From CAYPOY01 sp964412395 (GTDB taxonomy: Bacteria; Chloroflexota; Anaerolineae; B4-G1): 7,403 bases of DNA. The notes under the pieces are model-generated. The model saw only the letters and a list, made by a program, of their open reading frames with translations, made no database searches and was not told the DNA's origin. The position numbers and the translations under genes were made by a program. Below are positions 1 to 5,725 of the stretch, one piece after another; position 1 is the stretch's first letter, and each line of letters begins with the position of its first letter. Location: contig CAYPOY010000269.1 of assembly GCA_964412395.1 (NCBI GenBank), positions 1-7,403 of the forward strand, read 5' to 3'.

Positions 1-98
1 TACCCTGCACCAAGGATAGTTTGCTGCATAACTTAATACATGAAGACATAATCTCAAATTAACCCCCAAGTTTTATTGGATTATAATGGCCTGAGCAC

Positions 99-127
99 TT
101 GACAAACTGAACTATTAGAAGTATGAT
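99..127 (+). promoter_or_regulatory. sigma-70-type promoter
   Basis: TTGACA (99-104, a perfect -35) is followed after exactly 17 bases by TATGAT (122-127, five of six matches to the -10 consensus). This is the best-formed promoter in the window. Transcription would begin near 133-135 and run rightward into the structured region that ends in the terminator at 256-297. No long reading frame follows closely, which favours a noncoding RNA or a regulated leader. The match is seen in the sequence; its activity is inferred. Confidence 0.6.
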
Positions 128-133
128 ACTCAT

Positions 134-290
134 CACCTAGAACTCCTGTAAGTCCCAGACCAGGAGTTACATGTGTTCAAGCCGGATATATGTTCCGAAG
201 TGGCAGGGTGCGGTAAGGTGGTCTCTGGTGGACACATTGGTTAGTAGAGTATTTTAAGACGCTGGTTTTCTCTTTGACTGGCGTCTTTTT
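134..290 (+). ncRNA. candidate small structured RNA or regulatory leader
   Basis: Between a strong promoter and an intrinsic terminator lies about 155 nt with consecutive predicted helices. An 8-bp perfect hairpin pairs 141-148 with 161-168. A 9-bp stem with one G-U pair joins 171-179 to 229-237 and encloses a 4-bp hairpin (183-186 with 194-197). The terminator helix pairs 256-262 with 281-287. An alternative pairing is possible between AGACCA (157-162) and TGGTCT (219-224), which would break the first hairpin and could act as a switch. I compared it by eye with 6S RNA, tmRNA, SRP RNA, T-box, TPP, cobalamin, glycine, SAM and c-di-GMP motifs and found no match. A 28-codon ATG frame (171-257) also exists, so a short peptide or a decayed gene is possible. 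Confidence 0.4.
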
Positions 291-297
291 CTTTTTT
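256..297 (+). terminator. Rho-independent terminator
   Basis: AAGACGC (256-262) pairs perfectly with GCGTCTT (281-287) across an 18-nt loop, and the helix runs into a T-rich tract broken by one C (286-297). The T tract lies only on the plus-strand side, so it stops rightward transcription, most simply that from the promoter at 99-127. Confidence 0.7.
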
Positions 298-343
298 GAG
301 GGGGTTTTGCTCCCCTAGCGTGGGAGTAAGACCCCCTCTTTTT
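298..343 (+). terminator. second, strong Rho-independent terminator
   Basis: GAGGGGGT (298-305) pairs perfectly with ACCCCCTC (331-338). An inner 5-bp stem, CTCCC (310-314) with GGGAG (322-326), closes a 7-nt loop. Five T residues follow (339-343). It begins immediately after the T tract of the preceding terminator, so the two act in tandem on the plus strand. It also sits about 10 bases before a Shine-Dalgarno-like sequence and a GTG at 367. It could therefore insulate or attenuate whatever gene once followed. Confidence 0.75.
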
Positions 344-366
344 GTGGCTGGAAAGGGGGTGAAATC

Positions 367-459
367 GTGCCCATCAAGTGGAGTGCGCTTCGGGTGAGTG
401 AGTCTATGGACGAGGTGGAACACCAGGTCAATCTGGCGGATGCATTTCTCATTGAATAA
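367..459 (+). pseudogene. 5' fragment of an unidentified gene (30 codons)
   Basis: A purine-rich AGGGGGTGA (354-362) precedes GTG at 367-369 by four bases. The frame begins MPIKWSALRVSESMDEV and continues with a helical, acidic stretch to TAA at 457-459, giving 30 residues. The composition and ribosome site look like a real start, and the sequence reads like the N-terminus of a longer helical protein. I cannot name the family. A resemblance to small conserved proteins in phage-like clusters is only an impression. The early stop and the overlapping second frame (440-550) suggest a truncated gene joined to other sequence. A genuine 30-residue peptide is the alternative. Confidence 0.35.
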
Positions 460-631
460 AGCAATAGAGAAGGGCATCTCCGACCTTGTTGGTGTCTTCA
501 CTGACCCGATAATTGTTTTTCCAGGGGGTTGGGGAGACACTCTCCCCGAATTGCCTTTTCAAGTCTTAGCATCGTGGGCTTTACTTTTTAAACCCCTCGA
601 CCTCCGTCTACATTTATACACGTGCCGGTAA
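440..631 (+). pseudogene. overlapping reading frame, probable gene remnant
   Basis: From ATG 440-442 a second plus-strand frame reads MHFSLNKAIEKGISDLVGVF and then a stretch containing TDPIIVFPGGWGDTLPE. This looks like genuine coding sequence up to about position 550. Beyond that the frame runs to 631 antisense to the end of the SDR gene, with no protein-like character. It begins inside the previous fragment in a different frame. The simplest reading is that a deletion or frameshift fused the start of one gene to the middle of another. No family is recognised, and a chance open frame is not excluded. A perfect 7-bp hairpin (531-537 with 541-547) lies inside it. Confidence 0.3.
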
Positions 632-1349
632 GCATTGAGGATTCGTCAGAGGCTAAGTACAGAGCCGCATAAGCAACATCTTGCGGAGTAGCCAGGCGTC
701 CTAAAGGAACAGTGTCTATCAACGCTTTCTTTGCTTCGTTCATATCTACACCTTCTGTCAGTAGACCTGGGAGCATCGGAGTATCAGCTGCTACCGGATT
801 TATGGCATTGACCCGAATCTTACTCGGGGCACCCTCTAAAGCTAATATCCTAGTTAGATTAATAACCGCAGCCTTGGAACTGGCATAAGCAGAACTACCT
901 GGGCGGGGTCTAAGCCCAGATATGGAGGCAAGATTTATCACAACTCCACTACCGGCCTCTTTCATTACAGGAAAGGCGTATTTAGTCATCAGAAACATGC
1001 TCTTGACATTAACTGCATAAATGCGATCCCACAATGATTCATCAAGATTCTCGACTGGGGTGGGTCTTTGTGGTACACCAGCACTGTTAAGGATTATATC
1101 AATTTTGCCAAACTTGTCCTTGGTTGTCTTGATAAGATTTTTAGCGTCAGAAGCTTTCGAGACATCGGTGTGGACAAAAATAGCCTCGCCACCGCTTGAT
1201 CTAATAGCTGCCACAGCCTCCTCGCCACCAGCGTCATTAATGTCGGCAACTACTACCTTTGCCCCCTCCTTGGCAAACAAAATTGCCGATGCTCGACCCA
1301 ATCCAGAACCTGCACCCGTAATTATGGCTGCTTTGTTAGCTAATCTCAT
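588..1349 (-). CDS. short-chain dehydrogenase/reductase (SDR), probably NAD-dependent
   Basis: A classical SDR of 253 residues, the usual length for the family, predicted to be a cytosolic Rossmann-fold oxidoreductase of an alcohol, keto or hydroxyacyl substrate. Visible motifs are the cofactor loop TGAGSGLG (11-18); Asp36 at the end of the second strand (VVADIN), which favours NAD over NADP; NSAG (88-91, the usual NNAG with a Ser); and a catalytic tetrad of Asn114, Ser142, Tyr155 and Lys159 (YASSK). The C-terminus has the typical TG-x4-VDGG. The usual PG after the active site is PV here (NAINPVAADT). I chose ATG at 1347-1349 because AAGGAAGGA lies 5-8 bases upstream; an in-frame ATG at 1379 adds ten atypical residues and lacks as good a site. 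The substrate cannot be read from the sequence. No terminator was seen downstream. Confidence 0.93.
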   Translation of the reverse strand: MRLANKAAIITGAGSGLGRASAILFAKEGAKVVVADINDAGGEEAVAAIRSSGGEAIFVHTDVSKASDAKNLIKTTKDKFGKIDIILNSAGVPQRPTPVENLDESLWDRIYAVNVKSMFLMTKYAFPVMKEAGSGVVINLASISGLRPRPGSSAYASSKAAVINLTRILALEGAPSKIRVNAINPVAADTPMLPGLLTEGVDMNEAKKALIDTVPLGRLATPQDVAYAALYLASDESSMLTGTCINVDGGRGV

Positions 1350-1375
1350 TTTTGTCCTTCCTTTCTCATAATGCT

Positions 1376-1456
1376 TCAATCGTTTTGGTACAAATCAATG
1401 GTACTAAAATGGTACACTCCGACCTTCACTTTCGTCAAATCAATTAGTCTGTTCAC
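1376..1456 (-). CDS. possible small upstream ORF (26 residues), unidentified
   Basis: A GTG at 1454-1456 opens a frame reading MNRLIDLTKVKVGVYHFSTI and ending at TGA 1376-1378, 26 bases before the SDR start. The sequence AGAAGGAAGGAGGTGA spans the GTG, so a ribosome could bind, but the best SD core overlaps the start codon. The same frame stays open upstream to 1564 without an ATG (TTG codons exist) and encodes a very basic segment, QRFAERKRKLSK. It may be a leader peptide, a decayed 3' end of another gene, or chance. The candidate SDR promoter (1409-1438) lies inside it, which argues against a real cotranslated gene. Confidence 0.2.
   Translation of the reverse strand: MNRLIDLTKVKVGVYHFSTIDLYQND
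1387..1444. repeat. GGTAC triplet and 9-bp direct repeat, possible operator
   Basis: GGTAC occurs three times, at 1387-1391, 1400-1404 and 1411-1415 (spacings 13 and 11 bases). CAAATCAAT occurs twice, at 1391-1399 and 1436-1444, exactly 45 bases apart. Both sets overlap the candidate SDR promoter. Repeats near one helical turn apart beside a promoter suggest a regulator binding site. No regulator gene is present in the window, so this is inference. Confidence 0.3.
1409..1438 (-). promoter_or_regulatory. candidate promoter for the SDR gene
   Basis: On the minus strand, TTGACG (1433-1438) is followed after 18 bases by TACCAT (1409-1414, four of six -10 matches). Transcription would start near 1402, leaving a leader of about 50 nt before the SDR ATG at 1349. 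The -35 is good and the -10 is weak, as expected for an activated or repressed promoter. It overlaps the GGTAC repeats. Confidence 0.4.
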
Positions 1457-1640
1457 CTCCTTCCTTCTGGTGGCTGCTTTACTCAGCTTTCTCTTTCGCT
1501 CAGCGAAGCGCTGGACTACGAAACGAGTAAGCAATCTACCCAAAATAAGGTCGCTGTAGTATAACTAACTGTGACTTAGGTTGTGTAGTAGTTTTCGGTT
1601 TGAATAATATCCGCCATGTTCCCGATTAAGGAGTCCAAAG

Positions 1641-1738
1641 ATTGAAGAGTATATTGCTAGGCTTCGTGAAGTCAAAGAAATAGCTATTTTCGGCGGTGGC
1701 CAGGCTGTTTTTATTCACACTGATGTCTCCGTGGCATC
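1641..1738 (+). pseudogene. fragment of a short-chain dehydrogenase gene
   Basis: On the plus strand, the frame 1641-1772 encodes GGGQAVFIHTDVSVAS (1692-1739) after a helical lead-in with REVKEIA. This matches the SDR segment GGEAIFVHTDVSKAS found at residues 53-67 of the intact SDR in this window, the region around the third strand of the Rossmann fold. There is no glycine-rich cofactor loop before it and no catalytic motif after it, so only about 30-45 residues survive. The similarity ends near 1738, where sequence assigned to the opposite-strand MmgE/PrpD fragment begins. The open frame runs on to TAA at 1770 without SDR character. It is a dead remnant in the opposite orientation to the intact SDR gene. 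Confidence 0.5.
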
Positions 1739-1987
1739 TATGCTGGAGTGTGTGGCTCAACAGGAAGAGTAAGGTTTAACTGATATCCCCGGTGAAACGG
1801 TATGCCAGCTGTCACCTAAATCCCGCGCTAAGTCTGCCAGCTCACGTCCCCTGCCGGCACTGAAGACATGGCAAAAACCGGCCGGACCGTCCAGAATGTC
1901 CTTGTTGGCGGTAAAGCCATTCTGAGCCAGCAGGCAGGCTTGGAAGCTCTCCACGAGAGAAGGCTCGCTAAGTAATTCCCGGTATGA
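1733..1987 (-). pseudogene. internal fragment of a second MmgE/PrpD-family gene
   Basis: Directly after the stop of the intact MmgE/PrpD gene, in the same frame, the minus strand encodes ACLLAQNGFTANKDILDGPA, then LGDSWHTVSPGISVKPYSSC, a TGA stop (1754-1756) and ATHSSIDA. These are the family landmarks LLAQ-G-FTG, PGI-x-KPYP-C and TH-x2-IDA, corresponding to about residues 225-310 of the intact neighbour. The fragment is clearly divergent from that neighbour (KPYSSC against KRYPCC), so it comes from a different paralog rather than a fresh duplication. The N-terminal domain and the C-terminal end are missing. The TGA sits where relatives usually have Arg or another residue, consistent with CGA to TGA decay. 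The left boundary abuts the plus-strand SDR fragment near 1735. Confidence 0.65.
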
Positions 1988-3397
1988 TTATAAGGTGACT
2001 TGCTTCATAAGCTCGGCGATGTTTCCTATTTTTTCCAGCTTTAAGATGGCTTTGACAACCTCCTCGATTTTAGGCTGGGTCAGGACCCGGGACGCATTAT
2101 GCCGGAACTTTTCCACCAGGTCCTCATCCGTAAATATTGCGTCGGCAGTGGGAAACGTCAGAGAATACTTTTCTTCCCTGAATGTCTTACCTTTAGCCAC
2201 AACCTCAACCAGGCCGATGGTACTTGATGGATTTTTAAGATGCAGTTTCACGTACTCAGGGTGACGGTGGTAGCTGACCTTTTTCATAAACTCGAGTATC
2301 TTGGGGTCTCTCATCGTCTCCCAGTCCTGCCATTCTATGCCCAGCCTGACCCTGTGGGCAGCAACAGCAAAAACATAAGCGACGCCGAACTGCGCATCGA
2401 CAATATCGACAACTTCTCTGTTGGTGAAACAGGGCAGCTCGACAGTAGGATGGAGGAAAGCCTCGACACTTTCTATATCTTCGGGCATAAGATGGTGCTG
2501 GTCAATAATGGTGATAAAGCAGTTCAGCACAGTGTCAAGCATAGAGCAGCAAGGGTACCGTTTGTAACGTACGTTAAGAAACTTCCATGTATTTCCGATG
2601 TCCTCTGTTATCCTTTCAGGATGCCATTCCTCAAAGCCAGCAAACCTCCAGAACCCGTATTCAGTGTCAAAAACCGTAGTATCTCCGGTGTATCCCATCT
2701 GGGCCAGCAGACTGGCTATGATGGCTCCTGTACTTTGCCATCCCGGTACTCCGTATTTAACCATTGGCCTGGGTTCACTGAACGAGAACTTAATATGAGT
2801 TGGGACCTGACAGAGGTGCCCGGCTATACCCAGGGCGTGTAACATCTTTTCCTCGTTAAGATTAAGCATCCGGCCCGTTCCCGCAGCGGCGCCAAAATTA
2901 CTGGGGGCGTGTCCATAACGATGTGCCCATCTGACGTTCTGCCCCTCTGTCCCCTCAAAGCGATAGAAAGTATTCAGCGCGCTGGCCACCCTTGATGCAA
3001 TCTCGTGGGCCAGTACGGTACCTAAAATTACCTCCTTGCCTGAGGCATTGACGCTCTCTGCTGTGGCGAGTACCGCCGGAATGACATGCGGCGGAACATG
3101 TGCCCCTGGAATAATAAGAGCATCGTAATCCAGAGCTAGGATTAACTCGCCGTTGGCGAACGCCGCACCGCAACGCGATACCTTATCACTCATGCCTATG
3201 ATGGTGGCTTCGGGGGGGCCGCCTAACATTTTAGCCAGCGCTACCGACATTTTCCCCTTATCGGTTGTCAGGGCAGCCAGTGCACATCCAATTGAGTCCA
3301 GAAGAATTCGTTTCGCCTCGTGTACGACCGGCTCTGGTAACGCCTCGTATTTAGTGTTAACCGCGAAGCTGGCCAGCTCTTGAAGAATACTGCTCAT
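1988..3397 (-). CDS. MmgE/PrpD family protein (2-methylcitrate dehydratase / cis-aconitate decarboxylase-like)
   Basis: A protein of 469 residues, typical for the MmgE/PrpD family, whose known members dehydrate 2-methylcitrate or decarboxylate cis-aconitate in the cytosol. From the ATG start, the helical domain begins near residue 5. ALDYDA lies at about 88-93, the usual LDFDD with the last Asp replaced by Ala, followed by H-x3-H in GAHVPPHVIP. RYGHAPSNFGAAAG (about 160-173) and VKYG (about 213-216) hold the His and Lys seen at active-site positions in relatives. The lid domain has LLAQMGYTG and KRYPCC (about 290-294), but the TH-x2-IDA that normally follows is SMLDTVLN. ATG at 3395-3397 is preferred over an in-frame GTG at 3404-3406 because AGAGGTG lies six bases before the ATG and overlaps the GTG. 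It has its own promoter. The substrate is unknown; the altered motifs suggest it is not methylcitrate. Confidence 0.88.
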   Translation of the reverse strand: MSSILQELASFAVNTKYEALPEPVVHEAKRILLDSIGCALAALTTDKGKMSVALAKMLGGPPEATIIGMSDKVSRCGAAFANGELILALDYDALIIPGAHVPPHVIPAVLATAESVNASGKEVILGTVLAHEIASRVASALNTFYRFEGTEGQNVRWAHRYGHAPSNFGAAAGTGRMLNLNEEKMLHALGIAGHLCQVPTHIKFSFSEPRPMVKYGVPGWQSTGAIIASLLAQMGYTGDTTVFDTEYGFWRFAGFEEWHPERITEDIGNTWKFLNVRYKRYPCCSMLDTVLNCFITIIDQHHLMPEDIESVEAFLHPTVELPCFTNREVVDIVDAQFGVAYVFAVAAHRVRLGIEWQDWETMRDPKILEFMKKVSYHRHPEYVKLHLKNPSSTIGLVEVVAKGKTFREEKYSLTFPTADAIFTDEDLVEKFRHNASRVLTQPKIEEVVKAILKLEKIGNIAELMKQVTL

Positions 3398-3427
3398 TAA
3401 CTTCACCTCTTCTTTCGATTATAACTC

Positions 3428-3445
3428 TCCCTGAAAAGACAGGGA
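3428..3445 (-). other. small hairpin in the 5' leader
   Basis: TCCCTG pairs perfectly with CAGGGA (3428-3433 with 3440-3445) across a 6-nt loop, 20 bases before the ribosome site of the MmgE/PrpD gene. No T tract follows, so it is not a terminator. It may stabilise the mRNA or be incidental. Confidence 0.35.
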
Positions 3446-3629
3446 ATCCCACCATTCAAACCGGCGCATTTTCAGCATCCGTTGAAGCAGCAATAGCCTC
3501 GGTACCGTTTACTTATGCGTTCGAGTTCATTTCACCATCATTGAAGGGAGCTACAGCACTATCTGAGGGAAGAGGAGCTTATTGTCACGAACGCAATAGG
3601 CGGTACGGATAACCATCACCTAGCTTTAC

Positions 3630-3659
3630 ATTATTTGTTATTGTATCACATTATGTCAA
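3630..3659 (-). promoter_or_regulatory. promoter for the MmgE/PrpD gene
   Basis: On the minus strand, TTGACA (3654-3659, perfect -35) is followed after 18 bases by AATAAT (3630-3635, five of six -10 matches). The start would be near 3623, giving a leader of about 225 nt before the ATG at 3397. It shows the MmgE/PrpD gene can be transcribed independently of the hydrolase gene upstream. Confidence 0.55.
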
Positions 3660-3711
3660 GGAATAGCCGGTCTTGGCGCGGTTTTTCTTTCCCCTGACAA
3701 AGCCTATCCTT

Positions 3712-5445
3712 TTATACGTAGGGTTTCCCCCCGGAGAAAAAAGTGCCTACGATATTGCCCATTGTAATCGGAAGCAGCAGCTGAGAAGGATGCTCAGCAT
3801 CGTGGTAAACCGTGATGCGTGATGCAGATTGTCTCCGAATATTACCACCGGCCATTTGCTCAAACGTATGTGTTGGCACATCATCTACACTGCTGATTTT
3901 GAGCCCTATTCTAGACCCGGCCTTGAACAAATTCCCAGTTGGAACGATTGGTATATTGAACTCGTATATTTTACCCGGAGTCAAAGGCTCCGATTTTTTA
4001 TGTGTATAGAATGGAGCCCAGGGTTTAGAGCGCTTTTGATCGACTTCTCGGTGTGTTCCTCTCAACCAACCTTGAGTAAGCACCTTATTATTTCCTTGTA
4101 GGTCAACTTCTCGAAGGCTAACGCGCCAAAGCACCTCATCATCCGTAGTGGAAGCATACAGCTTCAGTACAATGGGACCAATTACCTCCGTATCTTCAAC
4201 TAGACTTGGAGAGTAATATTCCAAGCAGCCTCGATGCCAATGGGAATCCTCAAACGAATCCTGGCCTTCATTAGGCCAGTGTTCATGCTCGGACAGGAGG
4301 TGATCCTCATGTAGATAAAACGGCGTCCATTTTGTTTCCGGTAGGGGCCAATCTTGTGCTTGCTTCCACTGGTTAGTACCCATAACAAAAAGCCTGACTG
4401 GAGCTTCATCCATAATACCTGTATCTATCCCTTTCATCCAGTAATCAAACCATCGCAGAGCCTCATATTGAAGTTGATGGACGGGACGCTCTAAATACAT
4501 CGGCGGGCCAATAACCATCTTTTTGGGTGTCTGCAAATTTTCCCAGCTACGAAATGCTCCAGGTAGGTGAAATCCGTAGGCCCCCCAGCCGCCACCAATG
4601 TAAGCAGGTATCTTGATGTTCTTATAGTTTACTTGGCGTTCTTCCCAGAAATACCCGTCAAGAGGATTGAGGATAATATCTACCATGATGGGATTGCCAC
4701 CTTCATCAGGGTTTTTCAGGATCTGGACCAGTTCGGGTATGGCAGAAATGTCTTCATCCTGCAAAGCTTTAGCAATAGCTTCTTTATACTTCTCATCTCC
4801 CAACTTTGTACGAGTTGCGCTCTCATACCTCATATTGTCATAACCGCCCTTGGTTGCCCCCAACCTATCAACGTAGTTGAAGATGCCACCGCGATAAATG
4901 ACATCTCTATACCAGTCAGTAAGTGCCCAAGGCGCAAACAAGCACTTAAGTGAGGGTGGATTCGTTGCGGCCACAAATATCTGACTAGTACCAAAATAGG
5001 AAGGCCCAAACATACCAACATTACCGTTGCACCAATTCTGCCTGGCTATCCATTCTATAACCTCGTAATTATCTTGACGTTCTTGTGACCCGTACCAGTG
5101 ATACTTTCCTCCGCTTTTCCCGGTCCCGCGCACATTGGCTATCACCTGTACATATCCACGGCGAACGAAGAAGTTGGGGTTACCCGACTCCAGCATACCG
5201 GCTCCCTTTTCTTGTGAAGGTGGTACAAAAGCACCCCAGGTAAAAGCAACGGGCTTCATTGGTGCTAGCTTGAAGTGTTTACCAAAGGCATGCACTCCCA
5301 ATATGGCCGGGAACTTATCATGACTATCGGGACGTAACACATCCGCGCTGATTTCAACCCCATCACTCATAGGAATTCTTACATTCCGTTCAACTATGAT
5401 ATTGTAATTCTTTCTCTCAGAGGTCGCCCATGTTTTGCTAAACAT
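3712..5445 (-). CDS. CocE/NonD-type alpha/beta hydrolase (X-Pro dipeptidyl-peptidase S15-like)
   Basis: A protein of 577 residues, the normal size for CocE/NonD hydrolases, which cleave esters or amides of small acyl compounds. The N-terminus has the family opening VRIPMSDGVEISADVLRPD (22-40), with no signal peptide, so it is probably cytosolic. RGTGKSGG (106-113) resembles the usual RG-x-G-x-S-x-G segment, and the nucleophile motif is GPSYFG (147-152) with Ser149. The C-terminal jelly-roll domain follows from about residue 375, with LKLYAST, WLRGTHRE and the FKAGSRIGLKISS strand. Oddly, the usual GGWYD, with its catalytic Asp, reads GGWGAYGFHLPGAF (285-298), and GPWxH, with its catalytic His, reads GPPMY (313-317). 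The acid and base cannot be assigned from motifs. A good AGGAGG lies nine bases before ATG 5443-5445. The substrate is unknown; carbapenem or cocaine activity should not be assumed. Confidence 0.9.
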   Translation of the reverse strand: MFSKTWATSERKNYNIIVERNVRIPMSDGVEISADVLRPDSHDKFPAILGVHAFGKHFKLAPMKPVAFTWGAFVPPSQEKGAGMLESGNPNFFVRRGYVQVIANVRGTGKSGGKYHWYGSQERQDNYEVIEWIARQNWCNGNVGMFGPSYFGTSQIFVAATNPPSLKCLFAPWALTDWYRDVIYRGGIFNYVDRLGATKGGYDNMRYESATRTKLGDEKYKEAIAKALQDEDISAIPELVQILKNPDEGGNPIMVDIILNPLDGYFWEERQVNYKNIKIPAYIGGGWGAYGFHLPGAFRSWENLQTPKKMVIGPPMYLERPVHQLQYEALRWFDYWMKGIDTGIMDEAPVRLFVMGTNQWKQAQDWPLPETKWTPFYLHEDHLLSEHEHWPNEGQDSFEDSHWHRGCLEYYSPSLVEDTEVIGPIVLKLYASTTDDEVLWRVSLREVDLQGNNKVLTQGWLRGTHREVDQKRSKPWAPFYTHKKSEPLTPGKIYEFNIPIVPTGNLFKAGSRIGLKISSVDDVPTHTFEQMAGGNIRRQSASRITVYHDAEHPSQLLLPITMGNIVGTFFSGGKPYV

Positions 5446-5484
5446 TTAAGAAGTCCTCCTCACAGGATTTTACCTTGCTGGACA

Positions 5485-5505
5485 TTAATCACTATTTTCT
5501 GTCAT
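5485..5505 (-). CDS. possible six-codon leader ORF upstream of the hydrolase
   Basis: AGAGGTG is followed five bases later by an ATG and the frame MTENSD with a TAA (5485-5487). It lies 39 bases before the hydrolase ATG, which has its own AGGAGG. The SD spacing is good, but the peptide is so short that it may be the eroded start of a former gene or chance. Confidence 0.15.
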   Translation of the reverse strand: MTENSD

Positions 5506-5571
5506 GATGCACCTCTTGGTTTCTTATGTTGGTGGTGCTCAGATTTAGCCAATCTTCTTATGATAATATTT

Positions 5572-5706
5572 TTACGAGGATATTTTCGGACGAGATTGAG
5601 CAGAACTAAACTCAAGTATGCCCGCTGCTGCTTCGCACCAGACCATTACCAACCCCAGGATGACCGATTCGGGATACAAGGATGGCCCGACCTCGCCGAA
5701 ATCCAC
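5572..5706 (-). CDS. unidentified small ORF (44 residues) between selenoprotein and hydrolase
   Basis: A minus-strand frame open from 5745 to TAA at 5572-5574 overlaps the end of the selenoprotein gene in the +1 frame. From GTG 5704-5706 it reads VDFGEVGPSLYPESVILGLV and continues with a hydrophobic segment, MVWCEAAAGILEF, that could be one membrane helix. Residues before the GTG (KPDFTEG) also look coding. No good ribosome site is visible; GAGG sits too close to the GTG. It may be the 3' remnant of a lost gene. The rest of the 5446-5725 gap holds AT-rich leader sequence and no convincing promoter or terminator. Confidence 0.25.
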   Translation of the reverse strand: MDFGEVGPSLYPESVILGLVMVWCEAAAGILEFSSAQSRPKISS

Positions 5707-5725
5707 ACCCTCAGTAAAATCTGGC

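Larger units (their letters stand above)
3398..3711. other. intergenic region, about 310 bp, no gene recognised
   Basis: This holds the promoter (3630-3659) and roughly 220 nt of leader for the MmgE/PrpD gene. A 50-codon plus-strand frame (3548-3697) contains LREEELIVTNAIGGTDNHHL, and another plus-strand frame covers about 3470-3600. Both are protein-like in places but have no start, ribosome site or recognised family. A bulged stem lies just after the hydrolase stop but has no T tract, so no terminator can be called. Short remnants of lost genes are possible. Confidence 0.4.

Noticed and set aside
180..230. T-box leader, suggested by AGGGTGCGGTA before a terminator.
   Set aside because: The conserved T-box core and specifier features are not present, and no aminoacyl-tRNA or amino-acid gene follows.
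241..540. A 99-codon minus-strand open frame.
   Set aside because: It is antisense to the two terminators and the gene remnants, has low-complexity translation and no family motifs.
531..547. Perfect 7-bp hairpin GGGGAGA/TCTCCCC as a terminator for the SDR gene.
   Set aside because: No T tract follows on either strand, and it falls within a protein-like plus-strand stretch.
1754..1756. TGA inside the MmgE/PrpD fragment as a second selenocysteine.
   Set aside because: Relatives typically have Arg or another ordinary residue there, CGA to TGA is a simple mutation, and the frame is truncated on both sides and stops again soon after.
2240..2842. A 200-codon plus-strand open frame.
   Set aside because: It lies wholly antisense to the well-supported MmgE/PrpD gene, has no ribosome site and shows no recognisable protein.
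3398..3406. GTG at 3404-3406 as the start of the MmgE/PrpD gene.
   Set aside because: It overlaps the AGAGGTG ribosome site that is correctly spaced for the ATG at 3397.
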